Shown here piece by piece: positions 17,332-25,444 of a stretch of 64,000 nucleotides of DNA (the stretch's first letter is position 1; every line of letters begins with the position of its first letter). This DNA is from CAYQOX01 sp964419335 (GTDB lineage Bacteria; Hinthialibacterota; Hinthialibacteria; Hinthialibacterales; Hinthialibacteraceae): the NCBI GenBank assembly GCA_964419335.1, contig CAYQOX010000020.1:12876-76875 (forward strand), in the 5' to 3' direction. The translations under genes were made by a program, and so were the position numbers. The notes under the pieces are model-generated. The model did no database searches, was not told the origin of the DNA, and saw nothing but the letters and a program-made list of their open reading frames with translations.

Positions 17332-17383
17332 ATCAAAGATTCTCGATTACATCGTACTAGTTGTAAAAAAGACAGAATGTAGT

Positions 17384-18547
17384 TTATATCGTAATTTCTT
17401 GTGGATTTAAGGTGGTATAATCCATCGTACCTAAGCCACGTTGTTCGGCTTCTTTGATATGGCCGATTTCTTTGGGATCACGGTTCAATAAGGTGGTAGC
17501 AAAAGCATCCATGGCGACAGGATCCGTCCCGGCCATCACCACGTTGCGTTGTTTGACATCCGAGAGATTGCCGCCAATGGGGCCATGATCCATTAATACG
17601 CGAACCGCATCGGTGACGATCAGGTTGGGTTTCGCGAAGCTGGCCAAGTCGGCAAGGGTATTGTCGATATCCTGGTGATAGCGATTGCGCGCGCCCCCGA
17701 TGATGCCCATGAGATTTTTCATGCTCAGGGTGACGGTGCTGAGACCGTGATGCTTGGTGATAGGGACGTTGATGAATACGTCCGCTTCGAGGACATCGGG
17801 ATAAACTTCCCACTCATCGAGGACTTTGCCGTCAATAGGCTGTTTGACGCGTAATTTACGGGGGTCCAAGAAAAAGACTGTGGCGCCGGCTTTCTTGGCG
17901 GCATCCTCGATGCCGCTGTTGGCAAACGTGAGTTCTTGTTTGTTGCAAGTACGGTCGCTAACCACGACTTCGCGTGCACCCGCTTCGAGGCACATTTCTA
18001 CGAGCGTGGCAACCACGTCGGGGTTGGTGTTGGCGGCGTAACGGGGCTGCTTGTTCCAGCCGATATTGGGTTTAACCCAGACGACATCGCCCTCTTTGAC
18101 GAATTTCGAGATGCCGCCAACGGCTTCAACCGCTTTGCGGGTGCAGGATTTGGCGATTTTGGCGATCCCGACCGCCTCGACGGCGTCATCCAGCATGAGT
18201 TGCAAATCACTTTGGTATTGATCGCGTTTGTCGGGATTTTCTTTGATGGCTTCGACGGCGTTTTGGGCATAGGTGAGGATTTGCTCTACCTCCGCAGCAT
18301 TGCCCAAGGCTTCTTTCGCATTGTTGAGGTGCTGGAGGACCGTATCGTCATCGCCCAAATGGTCTTTGGCTTCATTAATTTCTTCGATCACCTGGTCACT
18401 CAAACCTTGCAATTGGTCAGGGTTGCTTTCACATTGGACGATGCTCATGGGGGCATCGTCGGCACCCGCATGAAGGGGATACAACGTAGCCGCGTGCAAT
18501 CCCGCGCCGGTCAGAGCGCAGTTGCGTAAAAAAGATCTTCTCTTCAT
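17384..18547 (-). CDS. DUF362 domain protein, Tat-exported
   Basis: A 387-aa exported protein of the DUF362 family, first gene of the iron-sulfur operon. I choose the ATG at 18547, where the product starts MKRRSFLRNCALTGAG, a twin-arginine signal; AGAGGA lies 8 bases upstream. An upstream in-frame start would bury this signal. Between signal and domain is a helical region of about 100 residues. The DUF362 core runs from about residue 145 to the end (WVKPNIGWNK, VVVSDRT, INVPITKHHG, MKNLMGIIGG, DAVRVLMDHGP, GTDPVAMDAFA). The biochemical role of DUF362 is not established; members often occur with 4Fe-4S clusters or next to ferredoxins, as here. Tat export fits a cofactor-bearing protein outside the membrane. 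Confidence 0.85.
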   Translation of the reverse strand: MKRRSFLRNCALTGAGLHAATLYPLHAGADDAPMSIVQCESNPDQLQGLSDQVIEEINEAKDHLGDDDTVLQHLNNAKEALGNAAEVEQILTYAQNAVEAIKENPDKRDQYQSDLQLMLDDAVEAVGIAKIAKSCTRKAVEAVGGISKFVKEGDVVWVKPNIGWNKQPRYAANTNPDVVATLVEMCLEAGAREVVVSDRTCNKQELTFANSGIEDAAKKAGATVFFLDPRKLRVKQPIDGKVLDEWEVYPDVLEADVFINVPITKHHGLSTVTLSMKNLMGIIGGARNRYHQDIDNTLADLASFAKPNLIVTDAVRVLMDHGPIGGNLSDVKQRNVVMAGTDPVAMDAFATTLLNRDPKEIGHIKEAEQRGLGTMDYTTLNPQEITI

Positions 18548-18686
18548 GGTTTTTATCCTCTTCTCTCTTGAAAGTATGGAGATATTCGAATCGTTGATCA
18601 TGATATTTTTCTTTACCTTTATTATTAACATGGAATTGTTAGAGTGACAAGGAGTAGATAGGGATAGGAATGATTTGCTTTATTTA

Positions 18687-18821
18687 TTGTCTGAAGGGGG
18701 GAGGATAGATTTTGTCTGAATCAGGATGGCCAGGATGAAGGGATGGGTAGGATAACGGCCTGGAGGGATGGGGTTTTTGGGTGGAAGAGGAAGTGGGAGA
18801 GATTTACTTTGTCTGAAGGGG
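18687..18821 (+). repeat. TTGTCTGAA / AGGAT intergenic repeats
   Basis: Upstream of the DUF429 remnant the motif TTGTCTGAA occurs three times (about 18688, 18712 and 18809). After the second, AGGAT or GGGAT recurs every 8-9 bp (18723, 18732, 18740, 18749, 18765). From memory, TCTGAATCAGGAT-type tracts are scattered in many unrelated metagenomic genomes, but I cannot cite a function. Confidence 0.5.
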
Positions 18822-18830
18822 GTGGGAAAA

Positions 18831-19281
18831 ATGAGTTATTATTATGGTGGGATTGATCCATCGGCTTCGTCAAAACGGGCGAGTGGGTGTGCTATTCTTG
18901 ATCAACATGGGAAGTGGGTTCAGATGCGGTCTTGTTCTACGGATGAGGAAATGCTTAATCTCTTTGCTGCTTATCCCATTTGCCTAAAAGGAGGAAACCT
19001 TTTAGCGATCATGAATTAGATGCGCTTGNNNNNNNNNNNNNNNNNNNNNNNNNNNNNNNNNNNNNNNNNNNNNNNNNNNNNNNNNNNNNNNNNNNNNNNN
19101 NNNNNNNNNNNNNNNNNNNNNNNNNNNNTCCCATTTGCCTAAAAGGAGGAAACCTTTTAGCGATCATGAATTAGATGCGCTTGTAGCAGCCTATGTGATT
19201 TATTTGTATAAGGAGAAGAAGCGAGGAAAATTACTTGGCGATGCCCGCGAAGGACAGATCTTACTTCCCTGGGGGGGATGA
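18831..19281 (+). pseudogene. DUF429 (RNase H-like) gene, broken at an assembly join
   Basis: The left part encodes about 48 residues typical of a DUF429 N-terminus (GGIDPSASSKRASGCAILD, then SCSTDEEML). The right part, in another frame, encodes a DUF429 C-terminus (SDHELDALVAAYVIYLY, GDAREGQILLP) and stops at 19281. DUF429 proteins are normally above 200 aa, so over 100 central residues are missing. Between the halves lie 100 Ns flanked by an identical 55-bp sequence. Collapsing that overlap leaves the halves out of frame, so the gene is either truly degraded by an internal deletion or misassembled. I cannot tell which. Confidence 0.7.
18974..19183. other. 100-N gap flanked by an identical 55-bp overlap
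   Basis: Bases 18974-19028 and 19129-19183 are identical over all 55 positions, with exactly 100 Ns between. A 55-bp end overlap with a round-number gap is the mark of a de Bruijn assembler (k = 55) that failed to merge adjacent contigs. It is not a biological duplication. Confidence 0.9.
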
Positions 19282-19299
19282 GGATGAGGAGCAAAAATA

Positions 19300-19339
19300 A
19301 ACCTCCCCTTTTTTGTTCAGAATATCTCATGGGGAGGTT
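19300..19339 (-). terminator. Probable terminator after secA
   Basis: Perfect 9-bp inverted repeat AACCTCCCC / GGGGAGGTT with a 22-nt spacer, followed on the minus strand by TTATTTTTG. It lies about 20 bp past the secA stop. The long loop lowers confidence. Confidence 0.55.
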
Positions 19340-19358
19340 GGTTGTTAAAGTGGATAGG

Positions 19359-21941
19359 TTAGCTGGCGACGGCTTTTTCTTTTTTCATGCAGCATTTCTT
19401 GTATTTTTTGCCGCTGCCACAGGGGCATGGGTCATTACGTCCTACTTTCTTCGCGCGGCGCACGGGGGCTGATTTTTGGCGGCTGGAGGAGCGGGCTGCG
19501 CTGCCATCGCCGCCCCGATGGGCGAGGGCCTGGGGTTGTTGAGGCTGCAGGCGTTCTTGAGACCCTTCGGCGCTGACCTCGACATGGAAGAAGTGGGTAA
19601 CGCTCTGTTGCTGGATGCTGGAAAGCATGCTTTCAAACAGGTTATAGCCTTCGCGTTGATATTCTTGCAATGGATCTTTTTGTCCATAGGCGCGCAAGCC
19701 TACGGAATCTTTTAAGTGATCCATGGTGTAGAGGTGTTCTTTCCACTTCGCATCCACGGTGCGAAGCATAATGATCGACATGACCCATTGGGCGAGATCT
19801 GAGCCTAAATGTTCGAGGCGTTTGTGGTATTTCTCCCGAACTTTTTCTTCGATCTTCTCGCATATTTCTTCCATCTTCATGTCTTGCTCGATACCGAGCC
19901 ATTGGGCGACATCTTCGCCGAAGGGGACGATGATATTGAAAAAGACTTTGAGATGTTTTTTCAAGCTGTCGAGATCCCAGGTATCGCGATCGCGGGGGTC
20001 TTCAATGGAGATGTCGGCGGCATAGTCAATGGTGTCTTGGCACATCGTCCAGAAGTATTGGGTAGGATCTTCGCCGTGGAGAAGTTCTTGCCGCAGGTTA
20101 TAGATGGCTTCCCGTTGTTTGTTCATCACATCGTCATATTTGAGGATGTGTTTACGCATATCGAAGTGATGGGCTTCCACGCGTTTTTGGGCATTTTCGA
20201 TAGCGCGGGTCACCATCTTATGTTCGAGCACTTCCCCTTCCTGCATGCCGAATCGATCAGCGAGGGATTTGATGCGTTCTCCGCCAAAGACGCGCATCAA
20301 ATCATCTTCAAGCGAGAGGAAAAAGCGGGAAGAGCCGGGATCGCCCTGACGTCCAGTACGTCCCCGCAGCTGGTTATCGATACGGCGGCTTTCGTGGCGT
20401 TCGGTGCCGACGATGTGGAGTCCACCAAGTTCGGCAACGCCTTCGCCCAGTTTAATGTCGGTCCCGCGGCCGGCCATATTGGTGGCGATGGTGACTGCGC
20501 CCTCTTGTCCGGCTTCGGCGACGATTTCCGCTTCTTTTTCGTGGTGTTTTGCGTTTAACACATGGTGTTTAATGCCCCGGCGCTTGAGCATATTGGCGAT
20601 TTTTTCAGATTTTTCAATCGAGACGGTGCCCACGAGAACCGGACGTCCGAGTTTATGTTGTTCTTCGATTTCATCGACAATGGCGTTGTATTTTTCATTT
20701 TCTGTTCTGAAGACCACATCGGGGAAATTATAACGTTGCAGGGGTTGGTTGGTGGGAATAACAATGACTTCGAGTTTATAGATTTCCATAAACTCATCGG
20801 CTTCGGTATCCGCGGTACCGGTCATCCCGGAGAGGACCTCATAGAGACGGAAGTAGTTTTGGAAAGTGATGGTGGCGAGGGTTTGATTTTCGCGTTGAAT
20901 CTTCAAGCCTTCTTTGGCTTCGAGGGCCTGGTGGAGGCCATCGCTATAACGGCGGCCGGGCATTTTCCGGCCGGTGAACTCATCGACGATCACGACCTCG
21001 CCGTTTTCCACCATATAGCGATCATCCCGTTTAAAGAGGTGGTGAGCGCGTAGGGATTGTTGGATATGGTGAACTAAGTCGATGTGTTGTTCATCGTAAA
21101 TATTCACATTGAGAAGGGACTGTACTTTTTCGCTGCCTTGATCGGTGAGCATGACGACTTGGTCCCGTTCTTCAACGGTAAAATCTTCATCTTTGACAAG
21201 TTTACGAACCACTCGATCGACCATGTAGTATTTGTCGGTCGAGTCTTCGGCGGGACCCGAAATGATCAAGGGGGTACGGGCTTCATCGATGAGAATGCTG
21301 TCGACCTCGTCCACAATGGCATAATACAAGGGGCGTTGGACGCAATATTCCTTGGCGATCGCCATATTGTCGCGAAGATAATCAAAGCCAAACTCGTTAT
21401 TGGTGCCGTAGGTAATGTCGCAGGCATAAGCGGCACGGCGGGCTTCGGGGTCGAGGTCGTGCTGAATCACTCCGACTGAGAGGCCAAGAAATTCGTAAAT
21501 GGGCCCCATCCACTCGCGGTCACGGCGTGCGAGGTAATCGTTCACAGTGATGATATGTACGCCTTTGCCCGTGACCCCATGCAGGTAGGCCGGGAAGGTG
21601 GCGACCAGAGTTTTTCCTTCGCCGGTGGCCATTTCAGCGATTTTGCCTTGCAGCAAAACCAGCCCACCGATCAATTGGACATCGAAAGGTCGCATGTCGA
21701 CAGTACGTTTGGCTGCTTCTCGAACGACAGCGAAGGCTTCGGGGACGAGGTCAAGCATATCTTCCCCGGCTTCGAGCCGCTGGCGGAAGATATCGGTTTG
21801 TGCCCGCAGTTCTGGATCCGAGAGTTGCGAAGCCCAATCCTCTTTATCGTTAATCGCCTCGACATAGGGCTGGTAACGTTTCATATCACGTTCTTGCTTG
21901 GTGCCAAATATTTTCTTCAGTACAGAACTCACTAATGACAT
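19359..21941 (-). CDS. secA: Preprotein translocase ATPase SecA
   Basis: SecA, 860 aa, the cytosolic motor that drives unfolded preproteins through SecYEG. Walker A is MATGEGKT near residue 105, the DEAD-like motif is VDEVDSILIDEARTPL near 210, and the second helicase domain carries TNMAGRGTDIKLG and RRIDNQLRGRTGRQGDPGSS. The C-terminus has the SecB/lipid-interacting zinc motif CPCGSGKKYKKCC. Length and domain order are those of a full-length bacterial SecA. It is transcribed alone, divergently from trkH, with its own downstream hairpin. Confidence 0.98.
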   Translation of the reverse strand: MSLVSSVLKKIFGTKQERDMKRYQPYVEAINDKEDWASQLSDPELRAQTDIFRQRLEAGEDMLDLVPEAFAVVREAAKRTVDMRPFDVQLIGGLVLLQGKIAEMATGEGKTLVATFPAYLHGVTGKGVHIITVNDYLARRDREWMGPIYEFLGLSVGVIQHDLDPEARRAAYACDITYGTNNEFGFDYLRDNMAIAKEYCVQRPLYYAIVDEVDSILIDEARTPLIISGPAEDSTDKYYMVDRVVRKLVKDEDFTVEERDQVVMLTDQGSEKVQSLLNVNIYDEQHIDLVHHIQQSLRAHHLFKRDDRYMVENGEVVIVDEFTGRKMPGRRYSDGLHQALEAKEGLKIQRENQTLATITFQNYFRLYEVLSGMTGTADTEADEFMEIYKLEVIVIPTNQPLQRYNFPDVVFRTENEKYNAIVDEIEEQHKLGRPVLVGTVSIEKSEKIANMLKRRGIKHHVLNAKHHEKEAEIVAEAGQEGAVTIATNMAGRGTDIKLGEGVAELGGLHIVGTERHESRRIDNQLRGRTGRQGDPGSSRFFLSLEDDLMRVFGGERIKSLADRFGMQEGEVLEHKMVTRAIENAQKRVEAHHFDMRKHILKYDDVMNKQREAIYNLRQELLHGEDPTQYFWTMCQDTIDYAADISIEDPRDRDTWDLDSLKKHLKVFFNIIVPFGEDVAQWLGIEQDMKMEEICEKIEEKVREKYHKRLEHLGSDLAQWVMSIIMLRTVDAKWKEHLYTMDHLKDSVGLRAYGQKDPLQEYQREGYNLFESMLSSIQQQSVTHFFHVEVSAEGSQERLQPQQPQALAHRGGDGSAARSSSRQKSAPVRRAKKVGRNDPCPCGSGKKYKKCCMKKEKAVAS

Positions 21942-22257
21942 GGTAATTTACCTATTGATCTCCAATATTAGGGATTGTCCATGGAGTAAATTGGATTTTT
22001 TCATTTTCGATTACAATCATTCAGTATAGCACAAAGTTTTGAATCCGAGGATAATGGTTCATTTTCGAAGAGGAGCGATAGGATTCACTTCGTTTGGCAT
22101 TGTGATAAGCTTTTGAAAGATTTGGGGTTCCCTGTAAAACGAATAACGGGTGAGGATTATTACCGGTTATCGCAGGGGAATATTTTATGATATGAGAACT
22201 ATGTGGTTCATGTGGTTATTTGTATAAGAGGGGGGTATAGAAGATGAGGAGAGTTCT
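21942..22257. promoter_or_regulatory. Divergent intergenic region, secA / trkH
   Basis: 316 bp between divergent genes. It contains an imperfect inverted repeat, CGAATAACGGG (22140) with CCGGTTATCG (22163), lying about 100 bp upstream of trkH, which could be an operator or attenuator-like structure. A GAGGAG Shine-Dalgarno sequence sits just before the GTG at 22258. No clear -35/-10 pair and no small gene were found. Confidence 0.4.
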
Positions 22258-23763
22258 GTGCGATATTATTTAGTTTTTTATGTATTAGGGATTTTGTTGT
22301 GTTGTTACAGTTTAGCCATGATGCCGGCATTGGTATGTGCCTATTATTTTGGAAGCGGTGGTGGTCCCTCCATTGCTCTTTCCATCGGGATTACTTTATT
22401 CGTGGGAGCCACTTTCATTTTCATCAATTACAAGAAGCGCGAGACGGATATACTGCCACGCGAGAGTTTTTTGATCGTGACCGGGGGTTGGGTGCTCTGT
22501 AGTTTGTTTGGGGCATTGCCTTTCTTTATGGAAGGGGTTTTTATGGTTCCCGGGCAGGAAGATACATTTTCGGGGATACTGGTTTCGTTGACCGAGAGTG
22601 TATTTGAGAGCACTTCTGGGTTAACCACCACCGGGGCCAGTGTGATGACAAAGGTGGGGGAGGAGGGGTATTTCGATTATCCTCATGCGATCCTGTTTTG
22701 GCGCAGTACCAATCACTGGCTAGGGGGAATGGGGATCATTGTGCTTTCGTTGGCGATCCTCCCCTTGTTGGGAGCAGGGGGGATGCAGTTATTCCGGGCG
22801 GAAGTCCCTGGTCCGACCAAGGATCGTTTGAAGCCACGGATTAAAGATACGGCGATCTCGTTATCGAAGGTGTATATTTTTCTGACCCTGGCCCAAACGA
22901 TCGCGTTAATGTTTTGTGGGATGAATCTTTATGATGCCCTCTGTCATACTTTTGGGACCGTGGCGACGGGTGGTTTTTCACCGCATGCATCCAGCGTAGG
23001 CGGTTTTGACAGTGTGGCGGTGAATCTCGTCATTACTTTTTTCATGTTGGTTGCGGGGATCAATTTTGCACTCCATTATCGTTTAATCCAGGGAGATTGG
23101 AGGGGGTATTTTCGCAATGGAGAATGCCGGACGTATTTGTTAATGTTGGGAACGGCTTTTTTGATTCTGAGTTTGTTGGTGGGTATAAGTAATGTCGAGG
23201 GGGGATGGGGAAATGCGATCAACCATGCCCTTTTTCAAGCCGTCTCGATTATGACGACAACGGGCTATGGGACCGCGGATTATGAGCAATGGCCAGCGAT
23301 GGCGATGATGCTTCTGTTTTTTCTGATGTTTGTGGGGGGATGCGCCGGCTCGACCGGAGGAGGGATGAAAGTGATTCGCATCGTGTTGTTGGGGAAAATC
23401 GCTTACCGGGAGATGTATCGACTGTTGTACCCCACAGCCGTGGTGATGATCAAGCAAGATGGCAAGACGGTGCCGGAGCGGGTGATCAATGCGATTTGCG
23501 GATTTTTTATTTTGGCGATGATGGTTTTTATCATCTCTGCGCTTTTGTTATCTTATTACGGAATTGATTATGTAACGGCGATGGGTGCCACGGCCGCGTG
23601 TCTTTTCAATATTGGGCCGGGATTGGGGCTCGTCGGGCCCACCGATCATTACGCCGGGCTTCCCGTATTGGTGAAGTGGTGGTTATCGTTTTGTATGATC
23701 ATTGGACGATTGGAATTTTATTCTATCTTGATTCTTACAGCCCCAGATTTTTGGCGACGCTGA
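22258..23763 (+). CDS. trkH: TrkH/KtrB-family potassium uptake channel subunit
   Basis: Integral membrane potassium transporter, 501 aa, with about ten hydrophobic segments arranged as four pore-loop repeats. The selectivity-filter loops read STSGLTTTGAS, FGTVATGGFS, SIMTTTGYGT and FNIGPGLG. HWLGGMGIIVLSLAILPLLG and GCAGSTGGGMKVIRI are further TrkH landmarks. Translation probably starts at GTG 22258, preceded by GAGGAG. The cytosolic NAD-binding partner TrkA is not in the window, so it must be encoded elsewhere. It is followed after 36 bp by gmk in the same direction. Confidence 0.93.
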   Translation: MRYYLVFYVLGILLCCYSLAMMPALVCAYYFGSGGGPSIALSIGITLFVGATFIFINYKKRETDILPRESFLIVTGGWVLCSLFGALPFFMEGVFMVPGQEDTFSGILVSLTESVFESTSGLTTTGASVMTKVGEEGYFDYPHAILFWRSTNHWLGGMGIIVLSLAILPLLGAGGMQLFRAEVPGPTKDRLKPRIKDTAISLSKVYIFLTLAQTIALMFCGMNLYDALCHTFGTVATGGFSPHASSVGGFDSVAVNLVITFFMLVAGINFALHYRLIQGDWRGYFRNGECRTYLLMLGTAFLILSLLVGISNVEGGWGNAINHALFQAVSIMTTTGYGTADYEQWPAMAMMLLFFLMFVGGCAGSTGGGMKVIRIVLLGKIAYREMYRLLYPTAVVMIKQDGKTVPERVINAICGFFILAMMVFIISALLLSYYGIDYVTAMGATAACLFNIGPGLGLVGPTDHYAGLPVLVKWWLSFCMIIGRLEFYSILILTAPDFWRR

Positions 23764-23799
23764 CTGTTCTTCATCAAAGAAAGCGAGGTTTTTTCTTTT

Positions 23800-24435
23800 A
23801 TGCAAAATGGTTTGATCCAAGGGATACCTGTGGTTCTTTCCGGCCCTTCTGGGGTGGGAAAAGGTACGGTGGCTGCCCGTGTATTAGAGAAGATGCCAGG
23901 ATTAACGCGTTCCGTATCGATGACGACGCGTCCTCCGCGTCCTGGTGAGAAAGATCAGGTGGATTATTTCTTTGTGACGAAAGAGGCCTTTGAAGAAGCG
24001 ATCGAGAAGAATGAGTTGGTGGAATGGGCGAAGGTGTATCATCATTACTATGGGACGCCGACATTTTTTTTGAAAGATCAATTTGAAGAAGGGCAGGATG
24101 TGCTCTTAGTGATCGATGTCCAAGGCGCCGCAGCCATACGCACCCTCTATGAGGATAGTTTACTGATCTATATGGTGCCACCAACCTTGGAAGAATTGAC
24201 CAAGCGGTTGTTTTCCCGGGCAAAAGGGGAAGGGGATGATCTGGATTATCGATATGGGGAAGCATTGCGTGAAATGCAATTTATTGGTATGTATGATTAT
24301 GTGGTCGTTAATGATAATCCAGAGCGGGCGGCCGAGGATCTTCGTATGATTATTCAGGCGGATCGGCTACGGGAAGGCCGCATGGAACCTTTTCTGCGCA
24401 AGGCGGGTCTGTTGGGAGAAAAGAGGAATGAGTGA
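23800..24435 (+). CDS. gmk: Guanylate kinase
   Basis: Guanylate kinase, 211 aa, converting GMP and ATP to GDP and ADP in purine nucleotide metabolism. The P-loop is SGPSGVGKGT. The GMP-binding segment reads SVSMTTRPPRPGEKDQVDYFF, close to the family consensus. The lid region and the late YDYVVVNDNPERAAEDLR are also typical. It overlaps the deacetylase gene by 8 bp (AATGAGTGA), which implies translational coupling. A purine-rich AAGCGAGG lies about 12 bases upstream of the start. Confidence 0.95.
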   Translation: MQNGLIQGIPVVLSGPSGVGKGTVAARVLEKMPGLTRSVSMTTRPPRPGEKDQVDYFFVTKEAFEEAIEKNELVEWAKVYHHYYGTPTFFLKDQFEEGQDVLLVIDVQGAAAIRTLYEDSLLIYMVPPTLEELTKRLFSRAKGEGDDLDYRYGEALREMQFIGMYDYVVVNDNPERAAEDLRMIIQADRLREGRMEPFLRKAGLLGEKRNE

Positions 24436-25366
24436 AACGCTATTACTCTATTATTCCGATCGTTTTAAAGAGCATGAGACCGGCTCTCATCCCGAAAGTG
24501 CGGAGCGGATGGATGCGATGGCCAACGCACTGCGGGAAGAGGATCTGTCGATAACATGGCGATCCCCCCGGATGGCCACGCGGGAAGAACTTTCGCTGGT
24601 GCATCGTGAGGAGCATATCGCCAAGATCGAATCCCTGGCTGAAAAGGGGGGAGGTTATGCGGACCCTGATACGGTCGTGAGTCCCGCCTCGTTCGAAATC
24701 GGGAGTCTCTCGGCAGGAGCGGGGTTCGCGGCGGTGGATAGCGTATGCGGAGGAGAAGGGAGGCGGGCGTTTGTGGTATCGCGCCCCCCCGGGCATCATG
24801 CGCTACCCCAGCGCGCCATGGGGTTTTGTCTTTTCAATAATATCGCCCTTGCGGCGCGCTATGCACAAACAAAGTATGATGTAAAGAATGTGATGATCGT
24901 GGATTTTGATGTCCACCATGGGAATGGAACTCAGGATTGTTTCTATGAAGAGGCCTCGGTGTTTTTTCTTTCCACCCACCAGCATCCCCATTATCCCGGA
25001 ACAGGGATGAAAGAGGAACGAGGAAAAGGAGAAGGGGAAGGTTATACAATGAATTTACCGTATCCACCCGCGACCGAGCCGGAAACGATAGTTAATGCAA
25101 TTCAAGATCATTTAGGCCAGATAGCGGCCACATTTCGTCCTGAACTGGTTTTGATCTCTGCGGGGTTTGATGGGCATGAGAAAGATCCCTTAGGCAATTG
25201 GCTGTTACGGGAACCGCATTACCAGCAGATAACAAAAATAATCCTCGATTTTGCTCAAACCCATTGCGGCGGTAAGATAATTTCTTTTCTGGAAGGGGGA
25301 TACAATCTAACCTCGCTCGCCGAATCGGCCTGTGCCCACGCACGGGCCATGACCGGGGACTCGTAA
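24428..25366 (+). CDS. Histone deacetylase-family amidohydrolase
   Basis: A 312-aa zinc-dependent deacetylase of the arginase/deacetylase fold (AcuC, HDAH, acetylpolyamine amidohydrolase relatives). The active-site blocks are all present: PPGHHA with tandem His, VDFDVHHGNGTQD supplying zinc Asp and His, and SAGFDGHEKDPLG supplying the second zinc Asp. FLEGGYNL near the end includes the Gly-Gly-Tyr loop with the transition-state Tyr. Such bacterial proteins remove acetyl or acyl groups from lysines or small amines; the substrate here is unknown. The start codon overlaps the end of gmk with AAGAGG in front, so the two are co-translated. There is no signal peptide. Confidence 0.92.
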   Translation: MSETLLLYYSDRFKEHETGSHPESAERMDAMANALREEDLSITWRSPRMATREELSLVHREEHIAKIESLAEKGGGYADPDTVVSPASFEIGSLSAGAGFAAVDSVCGGEGRRAFVVSRPPGHHALPQRAMGFCLFNNIALAARYAQTKYDVKNVMIVDFDVHHGNGTQDCFYEEASVFFLSTHQHPHYPGTGMKEERGKGEGEGYTMNLPYPPATEPETIVNAIQDHLGQIAATFRPELVLISAGFDGHEKDPLGNWLLREPHYQQITKIILDFAQTHCGGKIISFLEGGYNLTSLAESACAHARAMTGDS

Positions 25367-25444
25367 GGATGGAGGGGGTTGATTTTTAGTTGATTTTTGT
25401 GCGATAGTTACGGCATGCGTAATGTAAAATGGAGGTAAAAGTTC

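Noticed and set aside
18974..19183. Tandem duplication of a 55-bp sequence
   Set aside because: Identity over exactly 55 bp with 100 Ns between is an assembler contig-overlap signature, not a biological repeat.
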